From Kiritimatiellia bacterium (GTDB taxonomy: Bacteria > Verrucomicrobiota > Kiritimatiellia > RFP12 > UBA1067), in the NCBI GenBank assembly GCA_017405115.1, contig JAFRBA010000050.1, positions 1 to 43,261 of the forward strand: a DNA stretch of 43,261 nt. The letters are read 5' to 3'. The translations under genes were made by a program, and so were the position numbers. This document shows positions 1-8,662 of the stretch, in pieces. The notes below the pieces were generated by a model, which searched no databases, had not been told where the DNA came from, and saw nothing but the letters and a program-made list of their open reading frames with translations. Position 1 is the first letter of the stretch, and every line of letters starts with the position of its first letter.

Positions 1-4
1 AAAT

Positions 5-17
5 GCGTATAATACGC
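5..17 (+). promoter_or_regulatory. -10 box inside a perfect palindrome
   Basis: The hexamer TATAAT lies at 8-13 within GCGTA-TAA-TACGC, a perfect inverted repeat. About 31 bases separate it from the ATG at 45, with a purine-rich AAAGGAAAG ribosome site between. The -35 region is outside the window. The symmetry could be an operator or could be chance in such a short motif. Confidence 0.5.
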
Positions 18-44
18 AACACAATCGAAGAAAGGAAAGAATCC

Positions 45-2249
45 ATGGCAACAGGAAAAGCACTCGATGGAAAGCCGTATGCGGGACATCCGCACGTACG
101 GTTTGACGAGGGGGAAGTCGCACCGGCAGCAAAGCCGAGGCGTGGGTCTCTACTCTACAAAAAACTGATTGATGCGACGACCCTCGCTGTATTGCTTGCC
201 GCCGTCGCGACGGCTTCTGCCGGTACGTACACCTGGACGCCGGGAGTCTCCGGCGCGTGGAGTGACGAGACGAAGTGGACGCCCAACGGGACGCCGGCGA
301 ATGGAGATGTTGTTCAGTTTGGCGGCACGTCTACGCCTGACACCACGGTGACGGTTGGCAATACCTCCGCCGTCGAATTCAAGTCGACCAAGGTGCTCGG
401 AGGAGGCACTCTGAGATTTCTGGGGGGATCGCCAACGGAAAGGACGCTCAATGTCGCCAATACGTCGACTGACTGGGCGATCAACGGCGGTCCAATCGTC
501 TTCGATCACGTGAATGCCGAAGTTCGCGTTACATATGCATCGAACAAACGCGTTTTGGCCGGTGGGAGCGGCGATGATCCGACGCGAATTGCCCTTGTCG
601 GCGACAGCATGATGAAACTATATTCGACGCATCTCTTCCTCGCGGGAGACGCCAACAGCGCGCGCATCGAAGTCGGTGCGGAGTCTTCATTGGTCTTGGA
701 TTCTGGTTCAGAGCTGATGCCGGGCCGCGGGTCGAACACCGGAGGTGGCGTTGTGCAGCGCGGAGGACTTGTGAAAGTTGGCAATGCCGTCACATTCGGC
801 AACAACCAGAATTCATTCGGCTCGTGGGAGATGTCCGGCGGTGCAGCGACAAATTCGTCCAACGTGCGTCTTGGATGGGGAAGCGGCAGTGCTGGTGCGC
901 TTTATGTCCACGGCGGGTCGTTCACCATGAATAACGGCGAGTTATATCTTGGAAATTTGGGTCGCAGTGAGTTTTTTTCCGATGGCGGGGAAATTACCCT
1001 TGACGGACACAACATTCGCATGGTCACTCGAACGAGCGACAGCTCCGATTGTCCGTCAGTCCTGACTCTTGGCGGAAACGCGACTGTGCGCTGCCAGCAT
1101 CTATACCCCTACAACGACACGACATCGACTTATGCCGGGCGGTCGCGAGCTATGGTCAACCTCAACGGCAACTCCCAGTTGTCGCTCACAGGGCATTTCA
1201 AGGTCAAGGCTGGCGGCTCGGCCACGCGGGCAACGCTTTCCTTTGACGGCGGTACGCTGCAGCGCATCACCTCGTCCCCAGGCTACGAGGCGAACACCGA
1301 GCTTCTTACAGGTGTGGATGCCGTAGTCTATCCCGGTGGCGGTAGGCTCAGGGCGCAGACTTCTGCCGGTGAGGCGAGCGGCATGAATCTCAACAGCGCG
1401 AGGTTCCGCAAGCCCGGAGGCTGGGGTGTCGCATCCATTGCCGTTACAAGCGGGGGCGCAGGTTATTTCCTGCCGCCGCTCGTCGATATTTCAGGAGGCA
1501 GCGGCTCCAATGCTACGGCGGTAGCGCAGATAGACTACGACACAGGTACGGTGACGAACGTAATCGTGACCTGCAGGGGGGAGGGATATGCATCAGGAGA
1601 CGCGCTTACGGTCTCGTTCGTCGCTCCGGCGAAGCCTGTTGTCACGGCAGCGACAGCCACGGCAGCACTTGCTGAAAACACCGCTGGCACGCTCCAAGTC
1701 GTCGGCAATAGCACTGTCGCCCTCGGCGCGACATTCCGCTACGACGGAGATTTTGCAGTGGAGACCGGTTCTGCCTCCCCAATAACAGGCGATGTCACGC
1801 TAGGAGGTTCTAGCGCGCTCCAGACCATAAACGTCCGTGATAACGGAAAGTTGACTCTCGCCGGACCGGCAACGGCCATAAGCGGAGAAATGCAGGGGCG
1901 CGGCACTCTGGTTATTGCGGACAGCGGCTCGATTGCGATTTCTGGAAATGCTTCGCTCCGTGGAACTGTCATAATCGCCCGTGCGAGCGAAACTCCGCTC
2001 GTGGCGGTCGCCGGAGACTGCTCGTTCGTGCCGGTGACAGGTTCATCCTCTGTGGCGACGCTTGTTCCAGACGACGATCTCCGAGCTTCCGAACCGATTC
2101 CGGTGTTTGCGGTAAGCGGCAACGTTAGCGGTGCGCTTACGCTTGTTGCGTCGGCTTCTGACAAATGGAGCATTCGCACTCGGTCGGAAAATGGCGTTAC
2201 TACCATTTATCTCTGCCCCAGAAAAGGCTTTATCCTGAGCTTCAGGTGA
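45..2249 (+). CDS. Large secreted beta-strand-rich (autotransporter-passenger-like) protein
   Basis: A 734-residue protein. I chose ATG 45 over the in-frame ATG at 3 because AAAGGAAAG sits just upstream of it. The N-terminus has an unusual hydrophilic leader of about 42 residues containing HVRFDEGE and PRRG, then a hydrophobic signal segment (LAVLLAAVATASAG). The mature part opens with a TWT..G.W....W.P module and continues as Gly/Ser/Thr/Val-rich repeats (GG.L....G..) typical of right-handed beta-helix or autotransporter-associated strand proteins. No C-terminal barrel is visible; the protein ends in the short motif PRKGFILSFR. The role is probably surface adhesion or glycan binding. The gene ends 4 bases before the GH28 fusion, so the two are probably cotranscribed. 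The specific function is unknown. The related large protein at 14377 has the same opening module. Confidence 0.75.
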   Translation: MATGKALDGKPYAGHPHVRFDEGEVAPAAKPRRGSLLYKKLIDATTLAVLLAAVATASAGTYTWTPGVSGAWSDETKWTPNGTPANGDVVQFGGTSTPDTTVTVGNTSAVEFKSTKVLGGGTLRFLGGSPTERTLNVANTSTDWAINGGPIVFDHVNAEVRVTYASNKRVLAGGSGDDPTRIALVGDSMMKLYSTHLFLAGDANSARIEVGAESSLVLDSGSELMPGRGSNTGGGVVQRGGLVKVGNAVTFGNNQNSFGSWEMSGGAATNSSNVRLGWGSGSAGALYVHGGSFTMNNGELYLGNLGRSEFFSDGGEITLDGHNIRMVTRTSDSSDCPSVLTLGGNATVRCQHLYPYNDTTSTYAGRSRAMVNLNGNSQLSLTGHFKVKAGGSATRATLSFDGGTLQRITSSPGYEANTELLTGVDAVVYPGGGRLRAQTSAGEASGMNLNSARFRKPGGWGVASIAVTSGGAGYFLPPLVDISGGSGSNATAVAQIDYDTGTVTNVIVTCRGEGYASGDALTVSFVAPAKPVVTAATATAALAENTAGTLQVVGNSTVALGATFRYDGDFAVETGSASPITGDVTLGGSSALQTINVRDNGKLTLAGPATAISGEMQGRGTLVIADSGSIAISGNASLRGTVIIARASETPLVAVAGDCSFVPVTGSSSVATLVPDDDLRASEPIPVFAVSGNVSGALTLVASASDKWSIRTRSENGVTTIYLCPRKGFILSFR

Positions 2250-2253
2250 TTTG

Positions 2254-5200
2254 ATGAATCTTCGCGTACTTTGCGAGCCCCGCGCTGGATTTGTCGGCGG
2301 GCTGTTATGCCTTGTTGCATTTTCCGTATTCTCGGCACGGGCTGGGGGCGGACTCTGTCGGCCCGATGGCGCGGATGAGACGGCGATGATACAGGCGAGA
2401 ATCGACGCTGCTGCGGCACGCGGCGGCGGAAAGGTTGTCGTGCCGAAGGGCGTTCACCGCTGTGGCACTTTGCGGCTGAGGAGCGGCGTCGAACTGCACC
2501 TGGAGGATGGCGCGGTTCTCCTGGGAGGCTCGAAGCCCGAAGACTACGACGACGTGATCCCCGAGGAGATGGTCTATCGCTACGGCGACGAGAACACGAC
2601 GCCGACAGTCACGCGAAAGGCGTTCATCATCGCGGAGGAGGCAGATGGCATAGCCATAACCGGGAAGGGGGAGATACGCATCGACGGACCGGCGTTCTTC
2701 GACCGCAGCACCTCCCTCTGGGGCTACTGGTGGGCGAAGCCTCCGTGCCCGCGCCCTCGCGCCGTGGTGATGTACTGCTGCCGGAACGTACGGTTCGAGG
2801 GCGTGACGTTCAGGGACTGCCCCCTCTGGACGATGTGGCTCAGGCTCTGCGACGGCATAACGATAGACGGAATCACCATCGACGCGGAGCAGAAGATGAT
2901 AAACTCGGACGGCATCGACTTCGACGGATGCCGCCATGTGCGCGTCGGCAACTCGAGGTTCAAGACGGGCGACGACTGTCTTGTGCTCAGGGCGATCCGC
3001 CACAAGTTCAACGCCGACGAGCCGGTCGTCACAGAAGACGTAGTCGTGTCGAACTGCGTCCTCAACAGCTTCTGCCAGGGCGTTCGTATCGGATGTCCGT
3101 CGGACGACACGATACGCAACGCCGTATTCCGCGACATGACGTTCACTGGTCTGAACGGCATCGTGTCGAAACAGCCGCGCGTCTATCTCGAAAAGGGCTG
3201 CAACGGATATCTCAAGACGGGCGAAATCCTTTTTGAGAACTGGAAGATCGGCTGCTACGGACACCCGGTGGAGATTCTTGTTGAGCCCGGGATAGCCTTG
3301 CGCGATTTCGGCCACATGACGTTCCGCAACATCGAGGTCAAGGCCAAGAAGCCCTTTGTCGTCATGGGTAATGAGCTTACTCCGTTGAAGGGCGTAAGGT
3401 TCGAGAATGTCCGAGGATCGGTTTCGTCCGGCAAGCCGTTTGACACCGCTTTCGCCCCGGATGCCGTCTTTGACCGTGTTGACGTTTCGAAAGAGGAAAT
3501 CCGTACGGTCGGGCCGGGGGGAGGCGGATGGATCGAGTGCGTGCTGCCCAGCAGACATGAACCGCAGCGGTTCTTCGCCGGATGCGACGTGGGCGGGTTC
3601 TACTTTTCGCCTGATGGCGGTAAGCATTGGGAAATCCGCAATCGCGGACTTGGCAATCCGATGGTCGAGACGATCGCCGAAGATCCGTCTGATTCAAACC
3701 GCCTCATAATCGGTGGCGACGGCGGACTGTACGTTTCGGACAACCTCGGCATCGAATGGCGGTATCTAGCGAATGGTCTTCCGCCGCCCAAGAACAACGG
3801 GCATTCGCTGCCGATCAAGCGTGTCGCATGGGACGAGACGAATCCCCGTCGCGTCTATGCCGCGACGGGTTGTCCGCGCGGCAAGGGGCGCGAAGCCGGG
3901 ACGCTGGGACATCTCTACCGTTCGGACGACGGCGGCGAGACGTGGTCGATGGTTGTCGCAAAAGGCGATCCGCTCGTCGCAGGGCAGCCGACGGAAATCT
4001 ACGATCTCTCGTTAAGCGCAGGGGACGGCGCAGACCTTCTTGCGCTTACGTCGCGCGGGTTGTTTCGTTCCGGCGATGCGGGCGTTCATTGGCGGCGCGT
4101 TGGCACGGGATTGCCGACGGACACTATTGCCAAGGCGATGTCCCGGTCTGCCGCCGATCCCAACCGAGTCTATCTTGCAATGCGGGAAAAGAAGCCGAAG
4201 CCGTTTCCGCACGAGGCGTCGGTGTGGCGTTCGGACGACGGCGGCGAGACGTGGGCCAAGACATCGCCGCTTCCGGACTTCCACAGGCTGAGCGACGGGA
4301 GCGAGCCGATGGACGCGTGGGGTCGCTCGTGCGTCGCGGCAGATCCATCCGATCCAGACACTGTCTGGTGCGGCGGAATCTGGTTCAAACAGGGTCTTTG
4401 CGTTTCGCGTGACGGCGGACGATCGTGGAAGGTCGCAGTTGACAAGTTGCCCTGCGGATGGATAGACGAGTTCTGGCGTTCACCAGCCGTGTCGCTTGCG
4501 GTCGCCCGTGCAAATCCGCGGACGGTGGCGTTCGGCACGTCGAGCGGGATATACCGCACGGAGGACGGCGGCGCGACGTGGAAGCAGTGCTACACGGCGG
4601 AGAGGCGGAGCGGCGAGGCAATAGCGGGGACCGGGCTTGACGTCCTCTGTGTCTCTGAAATCGTGCCGGACAGGTTTGCGAAGGACCGATGGTTCGCGGC
4701 GTTCTATGACGTAGGGCTGATGGTGACAGAAGATGCGGGCAGAAGCTGGAAGCGCTGCATGGACGGAATACCGAAGTCGCATGCCGGAATATGCTCGACG
4801 GTCGCACAGTCCCCGACGGAGTCGAATCTCTGCTGGGGCGTGTTCGGAACGTGGGGCGGCGGCGGGCGCGGTCTCCCGGCGCGAAGCACGGACGGCGGAC
4901 GGACGTGGACGCTCGTTAAGAATCCGAGGGGGTGGACGGAAGGCCACGCGAAGAACATGCAGGTCCTTTCGTCCGCCGCGCCGTACGCGCTTGCCGTTGC
5001 GCACGCGAAGAAGGGGCTTGTGACGAGCTGCGACGGAGGCGGAAGCTGGACGGACATGCCTACGAACGCCCTCCCGTGCGCAAGGCGTGTCGTCTCGCTT
5101 GCGGCGGCGGACGGCGCAATATACGCCGGAACAGCAAGCAATGGGGCGATGCCGCCGCAGGTCTGGCGCAGTGCGGACAAGGGCAGGACGTGGAATTGCA

Positions 5201-5622
5201 TATTCGCCCCTTCGGCATCCGAGGCGGATGGTTCCGTCGAGGATATCGCCGTGTCGGATCGGCGCATCGCGGTTGTCGTGAAGTGCATCGGAAATCGCGG
5301 CGGATGTTGGCTCTCCGAGGACGGCGGTGCGGCATGGCGACGCATATACCACGAGAAGCCGTGGAATGACTTGAACGCCGTCGCATTCTGCGGCGGACGA
5401 TTGTTCATGGCTTCTCGCAACGCACGTTGGCACGACGATGGATTTGGTGGGAAGGGGCTGTTGTCCATCGGTCTCGGTACCGGTTCGCAAGACGGATGGA
5501 AGCGCCACGTCGCCGGAGGATTCGACCGGCCTGAGATAATGTGTCTTGTTACAGATCCGTTCGACGACAGGCGGCTTCTGGTAGGCACGTGGGGCAACTC
5601 GATGTCCGTCTTTTTGTTATAA
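2254..5622 (+). CDS. Secreted GH28 polygalacturonase-like domain fused to Asp-box (BNR) beta-propeller
   Basis: About 1122 residues from ATG 2254; a TTG at 2251 is possible but less likely. The start is 4 bases after the previous stop, with CAGGTGA as ribosome site. A signal peptide (residues 1-31) is followed by a GH28 beta-helix at about 35-405, opening with D.T..IQA.IDAAA..GGG.V.VP.G. Catalytic-type motifs are N217-S-D-G and G239-D240-D241. The usual GHG histidine position reads C274-Q-G-V-R-I-G. From about 415 to the end, at least twelve Asp boxes of form S.DGG..W (SPDGGKHW, SDDGGETW twice, SRDGGRSW, TEDGGATW, STDGGRTW and others) form sialidase/GH74/sortilin-like propeller repeats. GH28 enzymes hydrolyse galacturonans, or rhamnogalacturonan in some clades. 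Export to periplasm or surface is expected. The missing His suggests an altered substrate or mechanism. Its neighbour is the GH36 enzyme. Confidence 0.85.
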   Translation: MNLRVLCEPRAGFVGGLLCLVAFSVFSARAGGGLCRPDGADETAMIQARIDAAAARGGGKVVVPKGVHRCGTLRLRSGVELHLEDGAVLLGGSKPEDYDDVIPEEMVYRYGDENTTPTVTRKAFIIAEEADGIAITGKGEIRIDGPAFFDRSTSLWGYWWAKPPCPRPRAVVMYCCRNVRFEGVTFRDCPLWTMWLRLCDGITIDGITIDAEQKMINSDGIDFDGCRHVRVGNSRFKTGDDCLVLRAIRHKFNADEPVVTEDVVVSNCVLNSFCQGVRIGCPSDDTIRNAVFRDMTFTGLNGIVSKQPRVYLEKGCNGYLKTGEILFENWKIGCYGHPVEILVEPGIALRDFGHMTFRNIEVKAKKPFVVMGNELTPLKGVRFENVRGSVSSGKPFDTAFAPDAVFDRVDVSKEEIRTVGPGGGGWIECVLPSRHEPQRFFAGCDVGGFYFSPDGGKHWEIRNRGLGNPMVETIAEDPSDSNRLIIGGDGGLYVSDNLGIEWRYLANGLPPPKNNGHSLPIKRVAWDETNPRRVYAATGCPRGKGREAGTLGHLYRSDDGGETWSMVVAKGDPLVAGQPTEIYDLSLSAGDGADLLALTSRGLFRSGDAGVHWRRVGTGLPTDTIAKAMSRSAADPNRVYLAMREKKPKPFPHEASVWRSDDGGETWAKTSPLPDFHRLSDGSEPMDAWGRSCVAADPSDPDTVWCGGIWFKQGLCVSRDGGRSWKVAVDKLPCGWIDEFWRSPAVSLAVARANPRTVAFGTSSGIYRTEDGGATWKQCYTAERRSGEAIAGTGLDVLCVSEIVPDRFAKDRWFAAFYDVGLMVTEDAGRSWKRCMDGIPKSHAGICSTVAQSPTESNLCWGVFGTWGGGGRGLPARSTDGGRTWTLVKNPRGWTEGHAKNMQVLSSAAPYALAVAHAKKGLVTSCDGGGSWTDMPTNALPCARRVVSLAAADGAIYAGTASNGAMPPQVWRSADKGRTWNCIFAPSASEADGSVEDIAVSDRRIAVVVKCIGNRGGCWLSEDGGAAWRRIYHEKPWNDLNAVAFCGGRLFMASRNARWHDDGFGGKGLLSIGLGTGSQDGWKRHVAGGFDRPEIMCLVTDPFDDRRLLVGTWGNSMSVFLL

Positions 5623-5628
5623 TACCCC
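5611..5628 (+). promoter_or_regulatory. Start-proximal promoter of the GH36 gene
   Basis: TATAAT at 5618-5623 is followed by only 9 bases before ATG 5633 and no ribosome-binding site. Initiation about 7 bases after the hexamer would give an almost leaderless mRNA. The block TTTTTGTTATAATACCCC matches 17 of 18 bases before the pseudopilin operon at 28881-28898. Bases 5620-5622 of the hexamer are also the TAA stop of the GH28 gene. Confidence 0.65.
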
Positions 5629-5632
5629 CATT

Positions 5633-7480
5633 ATGCACGAAAAATCAATCCTGTCTCTTGTGTTGGCGGCGGTGCTGCCGGCCTTTGGCGCGGTTTCGCC
5701 GCGCGTAGTGTGCGAAAGCGCAGGCACGTGGACGTTCGACGGCGCGACGGTCGAGCGCGGCCAGGGCGTGTGCGAATACCGCGTCTCGATGAAGTCGCTG
5801 GAGCCCGCCGTGCCGCCGAAGTTCGGCGTGACGTTCTCCGTTCCGCAGGACGGCGCGCACCACGTATGGACGGCTGACATCGGAAGCCACGCCGGCGTCC
5901 GCGTGGACTGGCAGGGGCTGTACAAGTCCAACCTCGCGCGGTCGCTTCCGCTCGCCTGCGCAAAGGACTGCGCCGACCGCAACCGGCTGACTGTCGCCGC
6001 GTCGGAGGCTCTGCGCGACGTCGCCTTCGGGATTCGCCTGCGCGAAGAGGGGTGCGTCGTCAAGGTTGACTTCGAGTTTTTCTGCACGCCCGAGGCGCCG
6101 CGCACGGAATATTCCGTTGCGCTGCGGATTGACCGGCGAGACATTTTCTGGGGCGACGCCGTCAGGGACGCGACGGACTGGATCCGCCGCGAAGGTGGAT
6201 ATCCGCCGGCCGTTGCGCCGGACGCGGCGTTCGCGCCGCTCTACTCGACGTGGTACCAGTTCCATCAGGACGTGACGGATGAGAAGATTGAGGCAGAGGC
6301 CAGGATCGCCGCATCGCTCGGCATGAAGACGCTCATTGTCGATGACGGCTGGCAGACGGACGACACGTCGCGCGGCTACGCGTACTGCGGCGACTGGGAG
6401 GTCTCTAAGCGGCGCTTCCCCGACATGGCCGCGCACGTGAAGCGCGTCCAGGCGGCGGGGCTCAAGTACATGATGTGGTACTCCGTGCCGTTCGTCGGCG
6501 AGAAGTCGGAGAACTTCGGTCGCTTCAAGGGCAAGTACCTGTACCACAACAAGCGTCTTCGCGCAAGCGTGCTCGACCCGCGCTTTCCGGAGGTGCGCGA
6601 ATTCCTCGCCTCCCTGTACGAGAAGGCGCAGAAGGAATGGGGGCTCGACGGCTTTAAGCTCGACTTCATCGACAGCTTCGCCGTGCAGGGTGCGGACCCT
6701 GCCGTCGCAGAGAACTATGCGGGGCGCGACATCAGGACCGTTCCCGACGCCGTGAACGTGCTGATGGGCGAGGTCGTCCGGCGGCTTCGCGCGAACGACC
6801 CCGACGTGCTGATCGAGTTCCGCCAGAGCTACATCGGCCCGGCGGTCACGCAGTACGGCAACATGATGCGCGCGGCGGACTGCCCTGGCGACAGACAGGC
6901 AAACCGTGCCAGGATCGCCGACCTGCGCCTTACGTCGGGGCTCGCCGCCGTCCACGCCGACATGCTGGAGTGGAACGTCGCGACACCCGTCGAGGAGGCG
7001 GCCGGGTCGGTGATTTCGGCCATCTTCGGGACGGTGCAGTATTCGATGATGCTCTCGGACCTTCCGCCGGACCACCTCAGGATGATCGCGCACTGGGTGA
7101 AGTTCGGAGCGGAGCATTGCGATGCGCTCCAGCGCGGATCCTTCAAGGGGCATGAGCCCGAGGCCGGGTATCCGCTCATCTGCGGCGAAAGCGCGGCGGA
7201 GCGCATCTTTGGCGTTTACGGGTCGGACCGCGTCGTGCGGGTCGCCGATCTTGACAAGACGACGTTTGTGCTGAACGGCACGGGAATAGGGTCGCTTTGT
7301 CTGGAACTCTCCGGCGAGACGTCGTTCGAGGTACGCGACACTTTCGGAGGACATGTGCGGCGAGGGAGTCTTGCCGCCGGTCTCAACCGCGTTTCGGTGC
7401 CGCTCGGGGGCTACGTGATCCTCGTCTGCCGCACTGGTGCCAAGCGCATCGGCACCATCGGCATGAGGACGATCGATTGA
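5633..7480 (+). CDS. Secreted alpha-galactosidase-like glycosidase, family GH36
   Basis: A 615-residue protein with a short N-terminal signal (MHEKSILSLVLAAVLPAFGA). An N-terminal beta-sandwich (about 20-190) precedes the TIM barrel. It carries clan GH-D hallmarks: DDGWQTDD near residue 240, the nucleophile-type FKLDFID with D344, and the acid/base-type RAADCPGD with D416. The C-terminal segment is a small beta domain. GH36 enzymes release terminal alpha-galactose (some act on related sugars) from oligosaccharides and pectin side chains. The ATG at 5633 lies 9 bases after a TATAAT and has no Shine-Dalgarno sequence. Convergent with the minus-strand regulator gene, leaving a 16-base gap. The exact substrate cannot be read from sequence. 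Confidence 0.88.
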   Translation: MHEKSILSLVLAAVLPAFGAVSPRVVCESAGTWTFDGATVERGQGVCEYRVSMKSLEPAVPPKFGVTFSVPQDGAHHVWTADIGSHAGVRVDWQGLYKSNLARSLPLACAKDCADRNRLTVAASEALRDVAFGIRLREEGCVVKVDFEFFCTPEAPRTEYSVALRIDRRDIFWGDAVRDATDWIRREGGYPPAVAPDAAFAPLYSTWYQFHQDVTDEKIEAEARIAASLGMKTLIVDDGWQTDDTSRGYAYCGDWEVSKRRFPDMAAHVKRVQAAGLKYMMWYSVPFVGEKSENFGRFKGKYLYHNKRLRASVLDPRFPEVREFLASLYEKAQKEWGLDGFKLDFIDSFAVQGADPAVAENYAGRDIRTVPDAVNVLMGEVVRRLRANDPDVLIEFRQSYIGPAVTQYGNMMRAADCPGDRQANRARIADLRLTSGLAAVHADMLEWNVATPVEEAAGSVISAIFGTVQYSMMLSDLPPDHLRMIAHWVKFGAEHCDALQRGSFKGHEPEAGYPLICGESAAERIFGVYGSDRVVRVADLDKTTFVLNGTGIGSLCLELSGETSFEVRDTFGGHVRRGSLAAGLNRVSVPLGGYVILVCRTGAKRIGTIGMRTID

Positions 7481-7496
7481 CGGGCGGGCGAAGGCC

Positions 7497-8651
7497 TCAC
7501 CGTGAAGTCTGCGCTTCGCGCCACTCGCGCATTGACATGCCGTAGCGCTTCAGAAACGCCGCGCGTAGCGCGTTCTCGGTCTTCCATCCGCAGAGGTGGG
7601 CGACTGCGCCGAGGCGCTGCGACGGAGTGCGCAGCAGCACCTCGACATGCTCGAAGCGGACGTGGTTCAGCTCGTCCATGATGGTGTGCCCTGTGGCGCG
7701 CAGGAAGTCCATCTCGGCAAGCCGGTGCGAGCCCGGTGTCTGCGCGGCGACTTCCTTCGCCGAGATTCCCTCGCAGGCATGTTCCCGGATGTATGCGAGC
7801 ATCCTGGCGACGCGCGGCGGCGTCCCGCTGCCGATGGGGGTAGAGCCGCGCCGCATGAGGCCGAGCGCCCCGTATGTCTCGCGGATCGGCCCGGCGGAAG
7901 GACAGGCGATCAGGGCCGAGAGTATCTCGCATGCGCGGTAGCCGGCCTGCTCGAAGTCGAGATGGATGCTGGAAAGGGCGGGCCGGGCGTTCTCGCAGAG
8001 CTGGGGGTCGTTGTCCACGCCGATGACGGACAGCTTTGACGGAACCGGGATCTTCATCTGTCTGGCGACATCAAGTACGAATGCTGCGGCGTAGTCGTTT
8101 TCCGCCATTACGCCGCATGGCTTCGGGAGCGACTTCAGGAAATCGGCGCATGCCTTCGTGCGGGACTTCTCGGTGCGGAACAACTCCTTTCGGCCGAACA
8201 CGGCGCAGGCCATTCCGTGGAGGCGCAGTATGCGGCGGAATTCCGCCTCGCGGTCGCGGCTCCAGAAGTGGTTGCCTTCCGTCGCTACGAACGCGAAAGA
8301 CCTGATGCCAGCCTTGAGAAGCTCCATCGCGGCTTTTTCGCCTGGGCCCTTTGGCGAGGGGTTGATGAATGACGCCCACTTTGGGAGTGTTCGCGGGTCG
8401 CGTCCGAGAAAAACCGTGGGGATGCCAAGGAAGCCGTCGGCGTTGAAGTAGTCAGACTTCTCGCCGGAGCATTCGACGATACACCCGAGCGGCTTCCATA
8501 GATCGACGAGCTCCCTGACGTGAGGCTTCGAGCGGGTTGGCTCGACGACCTGGATTCGCCAGCCCCGCGTCCGCGCGAAGCGGAACGCGCCGTCCTGCTC
8601 CTTTCGCCAGGCCTGCCGCCGCGACGTATGGAAGAATAGAATCGTTTCCAT
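7497..8651 (-). CDS. XylR/AraC-type transcriptional regulator with LacI-like sugar-sensing domain
   Basis: A 384-residue DNA-binding regulator. Residues 1 to about 270 resemble the periplasmic-binding/LacI sensor fold (CGVMAENDYAAAFVLDVA, LSVIGVDND, LSSIHLDFEQAGYRACEIL). Residues about 280-384 form an AraC-type double helix-turn-helix ending in LGAVAHLCGWKT, FLKRYGMSMREWRE. This architecture is that of XylR-type activators, which sense a monosaccharide and switch on catabolic genes. The likely targets are the surrounding glycosidase genes, including the convergent GH36 gene, but this is inference. It follows the ATPase gene on the same strand after 11 bases, so the two may share a transcript. 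No strong ribosome site is visible before ATG 8651. Confidence 0.88.
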   Translation of the reverse strand: METILFFHTSRRQAWRKEQDGAFRFARTRGWRIQVVEPTRSKPHVRELVDLWKPLGCIVECSGEKSDYFNADGFLGIPTVFLGRDPRTLPKWASFINPSPKGPGEKAAMELLKAGIRSFAFVATEGNHFWSRDREAEFRRILRLHGMACAVFGRKELFRTEKSRTKACADFLKSLPKPCGVMAENDYAAAFVLDVARQMKIPVPSKLSVIGVDNDPQLCENARPALSSIHLDFEQAGYRACEILSALIACPSAGPIRETYGALGLMRRGSTPIGSGTPPRVARMLAYIREHACEGISAKEVAAQTPGSHRLAEMDFLRATGHTIMDELNHVRFEHVEVLLRTPSQRLGAVAHLCGWKTENALRAAFLKRYGMSMREWREAQTSR

Positions 8652-8662
8652 GGGGGTGGTGG

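Noticed and set aside
5645..7354. 569-codon minus-strand open frame opposite the GH36 gene
   Set aside because: Arg/Ala/His-rich with no recognisable motifs; explained by GC-rich codon use in the real gene on the plus strand.
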